DNA of 64,000 bases from Clostridium sp. KNHs214 (lineage in GTDB: Bacteria > Bacillota > Clostridia > Clostridiales > Clostridiaceae): positions 558,001 to 622,000 of the forward strand of contig NZ_JQMW01000013.1 of NCBI RefSeq assembly GCF_000744935.1, written 5' to 3'. Position 1 is the first letter of the stretch, and every line of letters starts with the position of its first letter. Positions 54,149 through 63,105 of this stretch are shown piece after piece. The notes under the pieces are model-generated. The model made no database searches. It was not told the origin of the DNA and worked only from the letters and a program-made list of their open reading frames with translations. Both the position numbers and the translations under genes were made by a program.

Positions 54149-54601
54149 TTACTTAATAGTTATAAACTTTTCCATTATATATCTACTATCATGGATATTC
54201 TGTACAATTTTATATCCATTTCTAAGATACAAATTAACAGCTCCCTTATTTTTAACAAATACATATAGAAATATATCCTTATTTTTCTCTTTTGAAACTA
54301 AATCAACATATTTCAAAACTTCCGTTCCTATGCCTCTTCCTTGAAATTCTTTAAAAATATATAAATCATCCAGTTCAAGCTTTTCTCCATAAGTGTGCAA
54401 GTAAAAATATCCTACCTTAACACCCTTAATATAAATACACATATAACTTTCTATATTATTTTGTATCTTTTTCTTAATCCAAGTAAATATCTTTTGAAAA
54501 TCAAGCTCTAAATTAGTTTCGTACTTTTCAATGAGATTTTTATTTAGCTCAAATATTTTGTTTTTATCTTCCTCTGTAGCATTTTTAAAGGTTATTTCCA
54601 T
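54149..54601 (-). CDS. GNAT family N-acetyltransferase
   Basis: 150 residues, acetyl-CoA motif FQGRGIGTEVL at about 95-105 and C-terminal VNLYLRNGYKIV. Acceptor unknown. It is followed 27 bases upstream in the same direction by the ASCH gene, so the two may form an operon. Confidence 0.85.
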   Translation of the reverse strand: MEITFKNATEEDKNKIFELNKNLIEKYETNLELDFQKIFTWIKKKIQNNIESYMCIYIKGVKVGYFYLHTYGEKLELDDLYIFKEFQGRGIGTEVLKYVDLVSKEKNKDIFLYVFVKNKGAVNLYLRNGYKIVQNIHDSRYIMEKFITIK

Positions 54602-54628
54602 AGTCTCACCTCCAATAGTATTTTAATA

Positions 54629-55108
54629 TCAATTTTTATACACCACCTGAAATTCTTCAAATACTATCAACATGTCTTCTGAAAAATTCATTCCTTTCTC
54701 ACTTAATTCTTTAGTGAAAAAGTCTATATGCACTTTTCGCCAATATTTTAAAGATTTATCTCCCTCACCTTCTATTTCAGCCAATTCTTCATTTACATCT
54801 CTAAACGGAACTAAAACAACATTTTTGTTTCTTATAATGCAATTTGCTATTCCATTCCAATCAGTAATAACACTATATTCCCCTTCCTTAGGCAATTCCT
54901 CTTTTTCTAACTCATAAAGACAATAAAGTGAGGAGGTTCCTCTTTTTATTCCCTTATTAACTAATTCAGCTAAATTATTAGCACTTTTTTCATTATTGCA
55001 AAAATACCATGAAGTGTAATTTTTATTAGTAGTGGTGATATTCTCCCCTATAGATGTCAAATAATCTTCCCACATTTTTTTCACTGATTTATGCTCTTGT
55101 TCCATCAT
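54629..55108 (-). CDS. ASCH domain protein (YhfF-like)
   Basis: 159 residues of the PUA-like ASCH family: KGIKRGTSSLYCLYE, VITDWNGIANCII, PFRDVNEELAEIEGEGDKSL and KYWRKVHIDFFTKEL are the family's landmarks. ASCH proteins are predicted RNA/nucleotide-binding proteins, some with hydrolase activity on modified nucleosides. Role here unassigned. Confidence 0.85.
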   Translation of the reverse strand: MMEQEHKSVKKMWEDYLTSIGENITTTNKNYTSWYFCNNEKSANNLAELVNKGIKRGTSSLYCLYELEKEELPKEGEYSVITDWNGIANCIIRNKNVVLVPFRDVNEELAEIEGEGDKSLKYWRKVHIDFFTKELSEKGMNFSEDMLIVFEEFQVVYKN

Positions 55109-55358
55109 TTAAACTCCCCTTTATCTTATAATTTAATATTGTAGAAACATGTGCTTAATTACTTTTACCCCTCCAATTGGTGATCCATGATAAACTAAAT
55201 TCATAATTTATGCCATTACCAAAACCTTATAAAACTTTATAAAAAGATTATATAAATATATAGTTTTATAGTCTTTCTTTAGCTGTTAACAAACCCCCTA
55301 AAATCCCTCAAATATTATCCATGCTCTCATTTCCTTTTAAATTTCCTGAATAATCTAA
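55109..55358. other. Intergenic region, no recognised feature
   Basis: About 250 bases of AT-rich DNA. I see no element of families A-C, no promoter I would defend and no ORF with a ribosome binding site. Confidence 0.5.
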
Positions 55359-55541
55359 TTATTTTCTCAATAAACCTGTCACCTTATCTATTACAAAAAA
55401 CACAAGAATTATTATTCCAATACCCATTAGCCATTTAAAAAATTCTGGTATTTGAACATTTTTTAATAACTTTCTCCAAAACTCTGCGAAAATAATTCCA
55501 ATGACCCAGAACAAAAGGTTATATATTTTAGATTTTTTCAT
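55359..55541 (-). CDS. Small two-helix membrane protein
   Basis: 60 residues: a basic start, helix at about 7-23, a short loop (RKLLKNVQIPEF), a second helix at about 36-53 and a basic end. ACGGAG before the ATG. No family assigned; the pattern is that of a small holin-like or regulatory membrane peptide, without further support. Confidence 0.65.
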   Translation of the reverse strand: MKKSKIYNLLFWVIGIIFAEFWRKLLKNVQIPEFFKWLMGIGIIILVFFVIDKVTGLLRK

Positions 55542-55592
55542 ATTTTCTCCGTCCTTCTTTGTATGTATTTTGTTAAAAATAATTAATCGTCT

Positions 55593-55742
55593 CTAATTTT
55601 TACAAGCACTTTCTAATGCTTCTTCGCTTGATAAATATCCTTCAGGGTATAATACAATATCAATTCCTTTATTGTTTTCTATATCATTTTTTAACTGTTC
55701 TATTCCTTCTTCATGTATTGGTTGTCCTATTAAGATTCTCAT
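55593..55742 (-). pseudogene. N-terminal fragment of a carbon-nitrogen (nitrilase-type) hydrolase
   Basis: ATG at 55740-55742, AGAGGT upstream, 49 codons to a TAG. MRILIGQPIHEEGIEQL and DIVLYPEGYLSSEEAL match the first strand and the catalytic-Glu segment (PEGY) of nitrilase-family enzymes of about 250 residues or more. The frame ends right after ESACKN and no continuation is found downstream, so it is a remnant. Confidence 0.5.
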
Positions 55743-55838
55743 ATTTATTTACCTCTTTATAATTATTTTAGCTTAGTTAAAAACTCCATTTATTGTAAGC
55801 ACATAATTACAGCACTATACGTTACAATTATGACTGCT

Positions 55839-56285
55839 CTACCTAAACATCTGAATACACCAAGTTTTATAATCATGTTTTTTATAAAATTTAATAATAC
55901 CTTCCATATCTTTTGTAGAAGAATAAATTAAGGATCTTTTAACTCCGTTTTCTTTAGCAATTTCTAATATTTTATCTAATAAAATTGTACCTATATTAAA
56001 GCCTCTATTATCAATACACACATAAATATCATCTATTTCAATATAAAGTTGTCCGTTATCCATTACAGCCATATTTCGCGATTTATGAACTGTACCGTAA
56101 ACAAATCCTACAATCTTCTTATTTAACTCAGCCACAAGAAAATATTTACCCAGTTTACTTTCTAAATAATCCTTATCAGCAGCAACAAATCCATAAGTTA
56201 TATCTTCTTTAGCCCATTGCTGTTGTAAAGCTATTATATAATCTAAATCTTTATATACACATTCTCGAATGATTAAATTATTCAT
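55839..56285 (-). CDS. GNAT family N-acetyltransferase
   Basis: 148 residues. The substrate-side motif is KIVGFVYGTV and the acetyl-CoA loop NRGFNIGTILL is atypical (R/Q-x-x-G-x-G/A not strictly kept). C-terminal IIKFYKKHDYKTW. I use the ATG at 56283-56285, five bases after GGAGG, instead of the longer frame opening at 56309. Confidence 0.8.
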   Translation of the reverse strand: MNNLIIRECVYKDLDYIIALQQQWAKEDITYGFVAADKDYLESKLGKYFLVAELNKKIVGFVYGTVHKSRNMAVMDNGQLYIEIDDIYVCIDNRGFNIGTILLDKILEIAKENGVKRSLIYSSTKDMEGIIKFYKKHDYKTWCIQMFR

Positions 56286-56389
56286 AATATCCTCCAAAAT
56301 TTTCAACATAAATTTGAGGTATTTAATAATTTTTACCCCTTAAATTTATATAGATTCTACTTAACTATCCCTACTCTTCTCCTACCATT

Positions 56390-56815
56390 TTATAAATTAA
56401 GCTTAACTATAAAATCATTAATAAAAAAAACAATTGCAGCTATCCCTGAAAAAACTATACATACATTACTCATTAAAATGGCCCATTCACGTTTATATTT
56501 TGTTTGATTAATATATTCATTACCTAATCCTAAGTAGGGAAGGAAATATTTATCTGATAATTTGCCTAGAAAAAATAGTAAAATATTAAAAACGTTAATC
56601 ATAAAAAATAGAAAATAACAATTTTGTTCTCCTAACAATTGATGAGTCTTTATCCACTTTACTACTGAAAGAATTAGAAGTATGGGCATAAATATTATGT
56701 ACTGTATTTTAAGAATCTTTTTTGATAAAATAATTTTTTTTTCTACAATAGACCATAATATTGCTAGTACCAAAGCTATAATACCTGTATTTATATAGAA
56801 TCTTACATCTTTCAT
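56390..56815 (-). CDS. Four-helix membrane protein of unknown function
   Basis: 141 residues with four hydrophobic segments (about 5-23, 33-52, 65-84, 112-133) and few charged residues. The ATG at 56813-56815 follows GAGGTG; the frame opens further upstream at a TTG inside that site, which I reject. It is encoded 70 bases after the PH-like membrane protein in the same direction. No family recognised. Confidence 0.65.
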   Translation of the reverse strand: MKDVRFYINTGIIALVLAILWSIVEKKIILSKKILKIQYIIFMPILLILSVVKWIKTHQLLGEQNCYFLFFMINVFNILLFFLGKLSDKYFLPYLGLGNEYINQTKYKREWAILMSNVCIVFSGIAAIVFFINDFIVKLNL

Positions 56816-56885
56816 ATTACACCTCAACCATAAAAAATAATCTTTTTAAATTTAAACTATATATCTCTTTTCTTGTTTATTAAAA

Positions 56886-57866
56886 CTATCTTGTTTCTCT
56901 ACCTACACGTCCTGCTAATAATCCCATACCAAAACATATAATTGCGGCAATTATTACAGCAATTTGCTCTGAAGGATAATCAATTAAATATTGAAAATAA
57001 TCAACTGTAATATCTAATATATTACTTCTTGTAAATTCTATATTTGCTGTTAACATAACCTGTTCTACTACTGCGATAGGAATCTGAACTAAGCATAAAA
57101 ATCCTAAAAATAATCTTACACCTAGGCTAAAGACTTTTTCTATGTAGTACTTATTAAACACTGAAATAATAATCATTGAACTAAAAATAGGAATTACAAC
57201 ATAATTTGTATTAAGTTTATGAATGGAAAACCCGTAAACAATACTTATGAAAATGCAGAGTATAACTGAACCCAGAATTGCCTTAAATATATTATTTTCA
57301 ACTTCTTTATTATCTTCAATCATTTCTTCTAGTGTAACATTATCATCTAATGGAAATTTATTTATTTGTTCTTCCATGGTCAATAACAGCTTTTCAATAT
57401 TTATACCTTTAAAAAACATCAGAGAAATTTGAAAAGAACAAGTTGGAATACCATTAAGTGAATTAAAATTACTTCCTATGGTTCTTTTTCTTTTTTTATA
57501 TCTATCCTTTTCAAGCAGAATCCCTAACATAGTATTATTGTTATATTCAAATACTCCAAATTCGTAAATTTCTTTCCAATAAGCTCTAAAAGTCCTAAAA
57601 GGAACTGAGGCTTCCAAATATTCTGATGTGATTTCAATATAACCCTTTTTTAAAACCAAAACAAATATAATCATATATCCAAAGAAAATAGTTAACCCCA
57701 ATAAAAATAAACCTGCAAGTAAACCTACTATTAATTGCTCTTTAGTCATAACAATTAGACAAAACCCCGCACCTATACCAAACATAATTGAAGTAAATAT
57801 AAAAATGAAATTTAAAAATACACTAAATTTTGCCTTTTGATAATAAGGTATAGTATATGATTCCAT
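56886..57866 (-). CDS. Membrane protein with PH-like domain
   Basis: 326 residues: two helices at about 15-65, a bacterial PH-like soluble domain at about 75-175 (GYIEITSEYLEASVPFRTFR), then about four more helices to the end. A charged TLEEMIEDNKEVENN linker follows the soluble domain. AAGGGGGA site. Function unknown; its neighbours are also small membrane proteins. Confidence 0.65.
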   Translation of the reverse strand: MESYTIPYYQKAKFSVFLNFIFIFTSIMFGIGAGFCLIVMTKEQLIVGLLAGLFLLGLTIFFGYMIIFVLVLKKGYIEITSEYLEASVPFRTFRAYWKEIYEFGVFEYNNNTMLGILLEKDRYKKRKRTIGSNFNSLNGIPTCSFQISLMFFKGINIEKLLLTMEEQINKFPLDDNVTLEEMIEDNKEVENNIFKAILGSVILCIFISIVYGFSIHKLNTNYVVIPIFSSMIIISVFNKYYIEKVFSLGVRLFLGFLCLVQIPIAVVEQVMLTANIEFTRSNILDITVDYFQYLIDYPSEQIAVIIAAIICFGMGLLAGRVGRETR

Positions 57867-58060
57867 AAATATATCCCCCTTAAGTGTATATTAATCATTC
57901 CTAATTTCTTACTATATTGTGCCTTTTACTAAATTCATTCATTATATGTTTTTACAAATAAAATATGTTTAAAACTAGTAATACTTTTTAATATAAAAGT
58001 ATTACTAGTTTTAATACATTAATTATATAGCATTGCTCAATTTACTAATGCCTCTATATC
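57867..58060. other. Intergenic spacer with weak hairpin
   Basis: AT-rich. The segment AAAACTAGTAATACTTTT / AAAAGTATTACTAGTTTT near 57971-58013 is a perfect inverted repeat with TAATAT between, likely a terminator for the LiaF-like unit or an isolated palindrome. Confidence 0.5.
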
Positions 58061-58215
58061 TGTTTCAAAATCTAATCTTCCATCTTCATAATTTATCCGA
58101 TGACTACCTGCCGTAACACTCCCTCTTCTAACAAAGTGGGAGATAACGGCAGCTACGTCCCTGGATAACGATCTCTAACCTTCAGTTGGAGTAAAAACTC
58201 CATCTTAAGCTAAGA
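58061..58215. other. Structured non-coding remnant, possibly the right end of an IS605/TnpB-type element
   Basis: Plus strand: TCCGATGACTACCTGCCGT, then stem CTGCCGT...CTCCC / GGGAG...ACGGCAG (58110-58157), then GTCCCTGGATAACGATCTCT and a GGAGT/ACTCC hairpin ending CATCTTAAGC. This order of stems resembles the conserved 3' ends of TnpB-coding elements (omega RNA region). No tnpB frame is present. On the minus strand the same DNA reads as the last 30 codons of an unknown protein (ends FETDIEALVN), so a decayed gene is the alternative. Confidence 0.35.
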
Positions 58216-58228
58216 GCTCTGTTTATAA

Positions 58229-58927
58229 TTAGATGTAAATTATTTCTACTCCTGAAAAATTAACATTACCAACCAATGTTAAAGTATTTGTTGTTATTTC
58301 ATCTCTTTTATTCTTTTCTTCAATGGAAGCTAAAAATACATCCGCTTTATTTTCAATCTTCCAACTTTTAGGTATATATAGTTCTACGCCTGAAAAAGAA
58401 GCATTAATCCTAACTATAGCATTATTATTACTCATGACTGCGTTATCAAAATACACCTTCATCGCCCCAAAAGAACACTTAAAATCCGCTTGCTCAAACT
58501 TATCTGTATTTATATATTTTATAGTACCACTAAACGAATTATTAAATCTAACATAGCTTTCATCTTCTATATCAATTTTCTCAAACTTGCCATCTTCACA
58601 ATCGCATTTGAAATTAACCATTTTGGTATGTTTATGAAAAATCATAGAAAGACCAATACTACCAAGTGCTGCTGCAAGTAATACAGTCCAAGGTGTAATC
58701 TTTGTTATCCCTAATTGTTTATCATATATTATACAAATAAATGCAATAGGGAATAAAATACCTGAAAAATTAAGAGTAAATAAACTTTTAACAATAACCA
58801 CCACTAAAAAAACTGTTAACAATAAGCTAAATACATTTACATCAGGAAAGTACCCAAGCTTATTTATAATTAAGAAAATCCCTCCTAATATAAGTATAAA
58901 TCCCCAAAAAATCTTCTCTTTTTTCAT
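58229..58927 (-). CDS. LiaF-like membrane protein (cell-wall-active antibiotic response type)
   Basis: 232 residues: three to four N-terminal helices (DUF5668-like GGIFLIINKLGYFPD; helices to about 95), then a beta-helix C-terminal domain typical of LiaF/DUF2154 proteins (CSFGAMKVYFDNA, NASFSGVELYIPKSW, NVNFSGVEIIYI). Such proteins usually tune an envelope-stress regulator. The upstream gene in the same unit is a LytTR regulator that is broken here, so this protein may be an orphan. Confidence 0.8.
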   Translation of the reverse strand: MKKEKIFWGFILILGGIFLIINKLGYFPDVNVFSLLLTVFLVVVIVKSLFTLNFSGILFPIAFICIIYDKQLGITKITPWTVLLAAALGSIGLSMIFHKHTKMVNFKCDCEDGKFEKIDIEDESYVRFNNSFSGTIKYINTDKFEQADFKCSFGAMKVYFDNAVMSNNNAIVRINASFSGVELYIPKSWKIENKADVFLASIEEKNKRDEITTNTLTLVGNVNFSGVEIIYI

Positions 58928-58928
58928 A

Positions 58929-59384
58929 TCATTTCCTCTTTTCTAATAATTTAATTTTTAATGGTTTATAATAATATCTTGAAACATACACCTGTTTATG
59001 AGTATTTTGAAATTCAACCTTACTTTATGATGATATACTACGTGTAATGGAGTAAATATGATTTGTATTTAGAATAGTTGATTTTGAAACTCTCATAAAA
59101 TATCCTGGTAAAAATTCTTCAAGCTCATAAAGCTTATATTTCACATTATATATATTATCAATGGTATGTGCGCAAATCCCATTTCTTTCAGTTTCAAAAA
59201 ATAAAATTTCTTCTAAGGAAATATAATACTCAGTATCACCTTTGTAAAAAGTTATGCGTTTTTTGTATGATAGCATATGGTCAAGCATAATTTGAATATT
59301 TTTAACATCTTCGCTTAATTCACTACATTTAATAATAACTTCATTTTCTTCAATTTTATTATCTACCTCAATTTATATTTTCAT
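58929..59384 (-). pseudogene. LytTR-family regulator interrupted by two in-frame TAA codons
   Basis: Read from the ATG at 59382-59384 (GGAGAG seven bases upstream) the 152-codon frame gives a complete small LytTR regulator: IEVDNKIEENEVIIKC, then ISLEEILFFETERNGI, PGYFMRVSKSTILNTNHI, and after position 120 SKVEFQNTHKQVYVSR and the usual end. TAA interrupts codon 4 (59373-59375) and codon 120 (59025-59027). The frame otherwise never shifts and its final TGA lies one base before the LiaF-like ATG. An 87-residue piece could still be made from an internal ATG (59288) but lacks the last DNA-binding strands. Confidence 0.8.
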
Positions 59385-59553
59385 ATTTCCACTCTCCATA
59401 TTTTTATTATATTAACTATTTTTCCCTTTGTAAATATAACAACAGTAAGTGGTTAGTTTTTGCTTGTAACTGGTATACTTTTTATACAGATATTGTATTA
59501 AAATATATATAATAAGAAAATTACGAAGCAAACAATCATCATTGTGTTCAAAA

Positions 59554-60162
59554 TCATAACAACTTTATTTTATATTTTTTTCCTATTTCTTTGACATCTT
59601 TCCCATCAATAATAATTCCTGATTCCTCATATAGAATATATAATTCATTATTATAGTAATCAATAAGTTCATCATCTGTTTCTTTATAATGACACCAAAC
59701 ATCTTTATTGTTTAAAAAATTTAAACCTTTTGAGTCTTTTAAATTAACAATATTCTTATCTGCATGTTTTGCAGAATCAATTGTTTTTCCAAATATGATA
59801 GCTCCAGCAGAACCTCCATAAATAACACCACCATTATTTAAGAATTTAATGCATTCTTTATCAAACTTAGTATCTTTCAATGTTTTTAGCAGTCGATAAG
59901 TATTTCCTCCTCCAATAAATACGCCTGCATATTCATTGGACAATTTCTTTTCTTGCAAATCAGTCCACATTTCAATTTTATAAATTCCATATTCGCTATA
60001 AGTTTTTGAAAACCAATTATAGCACTCTTCATATGTAAAGCATGCTTCCTCCATTGCAACAGGAATATATATCAACACCTTTTCTTTATTTATTTTATTA
60101 GCAAAAAAACTATCAATTGGCTTAACTTTTTCTGCATCTCCTCCTCCTGATAATATCAACAT
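59554..60162 (-). CDS. Peptidase E-like protein (S51 family), second copy
   Basis: 202 residues with nucleophile elbow GGSAGA and GVFIGGGNTYRLLKTL as in aspartyl dipeptidases. The ATG at 60160-60162 (GAGGTG seven bases upstream) is preferred to the TTG six bases earlier. Similar fold to the 51014-51676 product but clearly divergent. Activity not proven for this branch. Confidence 0.8.
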   Translation of the reverse strand: MLILSGGGDAEKVKPIDSFFANKINKEKVLIYIPVAMEEACFTYEECYNWFSKTYSEYGIYKIEMWTDLQEKKLSNEYAGVFIGGGNTYRLLKTLKDTKFDKECIKFLNNGGVIYGGSAGAIIFGKTIDSAKHADKNIVNLKDSKGLNFLNNKDVWCHYKETDDELIDYYNNELYILYEESGIIIDGKDVKEIGKKYKIKLL

Positions 60163-60577
60163 GCACAATCACCTCTTAACTAATTTATCTATGTGTACTT
60201 AATTAGCCATTTTTTACTGTTGTTACACAAATAAAAAATGTTATACCTCAAAAACACCATTAATGTAATATTTTTAAGATAATTAAAGGAGCAGTAAAAC
60301 TATAATAAATCCTGCAATACGATTCTGTGGCTTTCCATCCTTAAAAAAATCTTTTATACGCTATATACAAAACTATAACATCAGATTTTAGTTTTTTTGC
60401 ATTAACATTTAACTTTTAAAAAGTTGTCTTTAAGCTATTCAAGTGTATCCACTCCAATATAGTCACACCCCATTTCTGTAAGTATTTCCAAGTTTCCAAC
60501 TGTTACGCTAAGGATGTTTCTTTTCACAATCAATACTTTTATATTTTAAATAAGAAATAAGAATTATACTCATTTGA
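60163..60577. other. Intergenic region with a decayed coding remnant
   Basis: On the minus strand about 40 codons ending TAG at 60435-60437 read VTVGNLEILTEMGCDYIGVD then TLE, like the C-terminus of an enzyme (possibly a phosphodiesterase-type barrel), with no start. The rest is AT-rich without structure I can name. Confidence 0.35.
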
Positions 60578-61204
60578 TTACATTTCGTACTTCCAATTTC
60601 TATATAATGTATTACCACCATTAACTATGATATGACACAAAATTGAATAAATAATAGATTGAGTAACAAGGGTCAAATAAGTAAAATACAATCCGAATAT
60701 TAAAAAACCAAAAAACATTAATAGAGTTTTCTTTTCAATAGACCAATAATTTAAATGAAAAAGCATAAAAATAACTCCATTTAGTAATATAATTATATTA
60801 GCATGATTCCCTAATAGATAAACCGTTATAGGCAAAATTAACCCCCGAAACGCTACTTCCTCAAATATGGGTTGTACTACTCCATAATGAAAACATCTTA
60901 ATTTACCATTTATTGGTGGATAATAAGCATTTTCATTATATATACAAACAAAAACCGTGCTTATTGCAATATACAATATACACCTAATTCCAAATTCATT
61001 ATTTACAGGATATTTAATTATATAGTCAATAGGTTTGACAATTAAATATACAACTAATAGTATTAATCCCCAAAAGTAATAGAATACGCTATCCCATAGT
61101 TGATATTTTATTAGCATAGGAAACTTTTTTTTAAAAAACTTTTCCAATGCTTTATACGAAAATAATATTATGAATATTATTATTAAATAAGCTATTTTAC
61201 TCAT
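60578..61204 (-). CDS. CPBP-family (CAAX-like) intramembrane metalloprotease/glutamic protease
   Basis: 208 residues, about six helices. Motif 1 FEEVAFRG (EExxxR) and motif 2 FHLNYW, with a third segment CHIIVNGGN, are the active-site elements of the Abi/CPBP family. Roles in this family range from bacteriocin self-immunity to protein processing; no bacteriocin gene is seen beside it. Confidence 0.87.
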   Translation of the reverse strand: MSKIAYLIIIFIILFSYKALEKFFKKKFPMLIKYQLWDSVFYYFWGLILLVVYLIVKPIDYIIKYPVNNEFGIRCILYIAISTVFVCIYNENAYYPPINGKLRCFHYGVVQPIFEEVAFRGLILPITVYLLGNHANIIILLNGVIFMLFHLNYWSIEKKTLLMFFGFLIFGLYFTYLTLVTQSIIYSILCHIIVNGGNTLYRNWKYEM

Positions 61205-61345
61205 TTATACATCCCCTCTTTAATTTTCATATTATATACATAAAGTTTTATGTTTACTAAATTCTAATTTCATAATCTCATTTTCTATGGAAAGCCTTTG
61301 CCCTTCATATAAATTACTATAGATAATACTAAATTTGTATTTTAA

Positions 61346-62227
61346 TTAATAAATTTTTGTTGCATCCCTTGGCAATTCTTTAATGTGTTTTATGAATGCA
61401 AAGCTTCTTTTGGCTTCATCATAATTATATTCATACCCAAGCATCTTACCTACTTTAGGTGCAACCTCCATAAATAACTCACATGTTGCAATCAATGCAT
61501 TCCACGCAGAATTATAATCCCCCATATTAAAGGTACTCATGAATTTCGTCCACAAGTCTAAATCTAGATATTCTTTTAAATTTTTACTTGCTTTTCCCAT
61601 ACTTACCTTAAATTTCGTTTCAGTACCAACGTACCAATCTAACATGGTTAGTAACTCTTGTCGTACATAATTATTCATTACTTCTATTGTAAAAAGAATC
61701 TCCTCTCTCCAAAGTCCCTTTGCACAATATGGGGCCACCCACCAAAAGTTATTGCAGCGGCTAAAATATTGTCCGTATGTAGGCTTTTTAACCCAATAAT
61801 CTTCATCAGATGCTACTGGAATTTGTGGCAAACAATTATCTTTATCAAGCAAAGGAACAGTGAGCTTGTCCGTTCCATATTCTTTTATTAATACTTCCAT
61901 AGGCTGAATATGCAAGTCAATTCTATTTCCATCTGTAAACTGCATTAAATATGTATAACCCTTCTTAAAATCAATATCTTTTCCTTGCATTCTATCCAGT
62001 TCATCAGGGAATTGAAAAATAAGCTGCTCCCCAAATACATTTATCCAATCCTTATCTTGAATAAATGACTCTGTTTCAGTAACTACATAAACAATGTCAT
62101 AGTCTTGAAAAATATCCTTTTTCACATTAGAATTTGCCCTAGAACCATTCATATAAACAGCTCTTATTCGTTCCTCTCTATTTGCAACACCTAATATTAA
62201 ATCGAACATTTCCTGCTCGTTCCTCAT
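61346..62227 (-). CDS. Aminoglycoside 6-adenylyltransferase family protein (ANT(6)-like)
   Basis: 293 residues of the AadE/ANT(6) nucleotidyltransferase family: NGSRANSNVKKDIFQDYDIV carries the GSRA and Asp-x-Asp catalytic elements, and EDYWVKKPTYGQYFSRCNNF and LLTMLDWYVGTETKFKVSMG are family landmarks. Members transfer AMP from ATP to streptomycin-type aminoglycosides; chromosomal homologues like this may have weak or no resistance effect. I use the ATG at 62225-62227 with AAAGGAGTG upstream; the longer frame from 62290 runs into the neighbouring kinase remnant. Confidence 0.9.
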   Translation of the reverse strand: MRNEQEMFDLILGVANREERIRAVYMNGSRANSNVKKDIFQDYDIVYVVTETESFIQDKDWINVFGEQLIFQFPDELDRMQGKDIDFKKGYTYLMQFTDGNRIDLHIQPMEVLIKEYGTDKLTVPLLDKDNCLPQIPVASDEDYWVKKPTYGQYFSRCNNFWWVAPYCAKGLWREEILFTIEVMNNYVRQELLTMLDWYVGTETKFKVSMGKASKNLKEYLDLDLWTKFMSTFNMGDYNSAWNALIATCELFMEVAPKVGKMLGYEYNYDEAKRSFAFIKHIKELPRDATKIY

Positions 62228-62268
62228 AATAACACTCCTTTTCATTACTTTATTAAATATGAATGCTT

Positions 62269-62441
62269 TTATGCCCCACTTTGCACCCATTCAAAAAAGT
62301 CTTTAGGACATTCTTCAAAATCATAATCATCAAAATAAATACACTTTGACAAAGGTAATATTCTATTTAATTCATTTATAATAGTTGTTTTTCCACCACC
62401 AGATACAGCAGCAACTACAATTACTATAGGCTTTTTATCTG
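62269..62441 (-). pseudogene. P-loop kinase fragment (uridine-kinase-like)
   Basis: Minus-strand frame reading KKPIVIVVAAVSGGGKTTII then NELNRILPL and IYFDDYDFEECPKDFFEW, ending VQSGA and TAA (62269-62271). This is the first 55 or so residues of a small-molecule kinase with an intact Walker A (SGGGKTT); the rest is missing and no start codon remains in frame. Its 5' part is shared with the 3' end of the GNAT gene in another frame. Confidence 0.6.
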
Positions 62442-62936
62442 GTGATTTTCAAGCCTTGTACTAGCTAAATCCATTTTAAACTCAATCTCATGTTTTAAAG
62501 GTATATTAAAATCTCCTATTAATGGAATTGATGGTTTTAGCTTTCTAGAAATGTCCAATGCATTGCAGTATAGATTTGACATCTCAAATCCTCGTTTTTG
62601 GTAAAATCCTATGGAATTGATATTATCATTTGTTGTAATCAATTTTATTTCCCTACACTTCTTCTCTCTTGCTATTTCAATAACTTTATTTACAAGAGCA
62701 GTTCCAATTCCTTGATTTTTCTTTAAACTGTCTAAAGACATAATTTCACATTCATTACCCTTAATTTTATATGTAATTAATCCATTAATCGTTTCTTTAT
62801 CATATACAACAAAACCATCCAATTTTGTCATATCAACTATTTCTCCTCTGACAGCCATATCAGTAGTAAACCAATGTGAAATAATAAAACCATTAATTTG
62901 TTTTCTATTTTGAGAGGATATTACTTTTATATCCAT
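62424..62936 (-). CDS. GNAT family N-acetyltransferase
   Basis: 170 residues, acetyl-CoA loop KKNQGIGTALV, NSIGFYQKRGFEMSNLY and a C-terminal DFNIPLKHEIEF segment. The last residues (about LENHQIKSL) overlap the kinase remnant in another frame, so the gene's natural end may have been changed by the same rearrangement. Acceptor unknown. Confidence 0.83.
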   Translation of the reverse strand: MDIKVISSQNRKQINGFIISHWFTTDMAVRGEIVDMTKLDGFVVYDKETINGLITYKIKGNECEIMSLDSLKKNQGIGTALVNKVIEIAREKKCREIKLITTNDNINSIGFYQKRGFEMSNLYCNALDISRKLKPSIPLIGDFNIPLKHEIEFKMDLASTRLENHQIKSL

Positions 62937-62967
62937 GCTTGTACCCTCCTATTTATTCTTTCAAAAA

Positions 62968-63105
62968 TTATTCATCTTTCTGCTTATATCCAAAAAACTC
63001 AAATCTACCGTCTTCACATTCTTTAAGTGTATACGGATTTGTTTCATCAAGCCAATTAGATAAAAACATTGAATATATTAAACTTAATAATTTATCCCTC
63101 TCCAT
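62968..63105 (-). CDS. Possible small protein overlapping the preceding gene
   Basis: 45 codons from ATG 63103-63105, overlapping the end of the 108-residue protein gene by 14 bases. The protein has ERDKLLSLIYSMFLSNWLDE and ends YKQKDE. It lacks a clear ribosome binding site and could be translated only by coupling; alternatively it is the displaced 3' end of a longer gene. Confidence 0.35.
   Translation of the reverse strand: MERDKLLSLIYSMFLSNWLDETNPYTLKECEDGRFEFFGYKQKDE

Noticed and set aside
60578-61204. CPBP protease as bacteriocin immunity protein
   Set aside because: No bacteriocin precursor or export gene is found beside it.
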